64,000 bases of DNA. Source: UBA993 sp964389365. GTDB lineage: Bacteria; Bacillota; Dethiobacteria; DTU022. The stretch spans positions 1-64,000 of the forward strand of contig CAYMDO010000002.1 of the NCBI GenBank assembly GCA_964389365.1. The letters run 5' to 3'. Position 1 is the stretch's first letter. The number at the start of each line of letters is the position of its first letter. Below the pieces are notes generated by a model. It was not told the DNA's origin. It did not search any database and saw nothing but the letters and a program-made list of their open reading frames with translations. Shown here in pieces: positions 63,785 to 64,000 of the stretch. Position numbers and translations under genes: made by a program.

Positions 63785-64000
63785 TTAATCACCTGCCGTA
63801 TCATGCAGGATGTTGGACAGCGCCGGTTCATACCACTGTAAGTAAAAACGGAATTCGATGGGCAATCCCGGCAGGTAAGACATAAACCGCTGGATCTTTG
63901 CGCTTCCTGTCAACCGCGGTGTAAGCAGGGCAGGCAATTGATCGGTAAAATCTCCGGCGAAGTAAAAGCGTTTTGCTTCACCGGGAGGGGTATAGCTGAT
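63785..64000 (-). CDS. C-terminal part of an unrecognised protein, cut by window end
   Basis: The minus-strand frame is open from the window edge to TAA at 63785-63787 (71 codons): ISYTPPGEAKRFYFAGDF, TDQLPALLTPRLTG, LPIEFRFYLQWYEPALSN. No family is recognised from the fragment. It is the upstream member of the receiver, HEAT, GT2 operon. Confidence 0.55.
   Translation of the reverse strand: MSYTPPGEAKRFYFAGDFTDQLPALLTPRLTGSAKIQRFMSYLPGLPIEFRFYLQWYEPALSNILHDTAGD

Noticed and set aside
1..64000. CRISPR arrays, prophage genes or complete insertion sequences
   Set aside because: No regularly spaced direct repeats, Cas genes, phage structural genes or full transposase frames with terminal repeats were seen by reading; only IS debris at 30029-30399.

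Overview
The window looks like a chromosomal segment of an anaerobic, Clostridia-type member of the Bacillota. Evidence: glyQ and glyS as separate genes behind a T-box leader; the order glyQS, pyruvate phosphate dikinase regulator, ppdK, dnaG, sigA; tRNAs with encoded CCA; strong AGGAGG ribosome binding sites with many TTG and GTG starts; and a DUF1659/DUF2922/YvrJ cluster. Base composition is moderate. A precise genus cannot be assigned from sequence alone.

Layout. 1-15.9 kb is housekeeping: glyQS, a glycosyltransferase pair, ppdK and its regulator, a large FAD/Fe-S oxidoreductase ending in an FlpD/MvhD-like domain, dnaG-sigA, a sugar symporter and tRNA-Asn. 16.3-20.5 kb holds a broken stressosome-like signalling locus (5'-truncated rsbS, rsbT with an amber codon, a kinase that lost its ATPase domain and is frameshifted), followed by an intact multi-receiver hybrid kinase. 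20.5-27.6 kb has a D,D-carboxypeptidase, a corrinoid-activation-like protein, a beta-CASP nuclease, two tRNAs (Met, Glu), a metallo-beta-lactamase-fold hydrolase, a GltS-type symporter and a UroD-like methyltransferase-family protein.

27.7-42.6 kb is the accessory core. Two ABC-2 export systems, one on each strand, have ATPases carrying an N-terminal array of about four MORN repeats. This is the most unusual architecture in the window. Between them lie pfkA, a collapsed histidine-degradation operon (hutU, hutI, hutH all damaged), IS remnants, an Lnt-like fragment, an orphan DNA methyltransferase and a damaged alkyl-sulfatase-like gene.

42.7-57.5 kb returns to mostly intact metabolism: DUF554 protein, acyl-CoA dehydrogenase, ferredoxin-like protein, agmatine deiminase, aroF-pheA, an ATP-grasp ligase, an M20 amidohydrolase, an amidase lacking a canonical start codon, an HD protein and a cell-wall amidase with the YvrJ/DUF2922/DUF1659 set. 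57.8-60.8 kb groups a UbiA prenyltransferase, a dolichol/phytol-kinase-like protein and a geranylgeranyl-reductase-like flavoprotein, suggesting isoprenoid lipid work. 60.8 kb to the end is a minus-strand polysaccharide-type operon (processive GT2, HEAT-repeat protein, receiver lacking its phospho-acceptor Asp, and a gene running off the window).

A recurring theme is gene decay. Four in-frame amber codons, a TAA and several one-base frameshifts (mostly in homopolymers) cluster in four loci, while the neighbouring large genes are intact.
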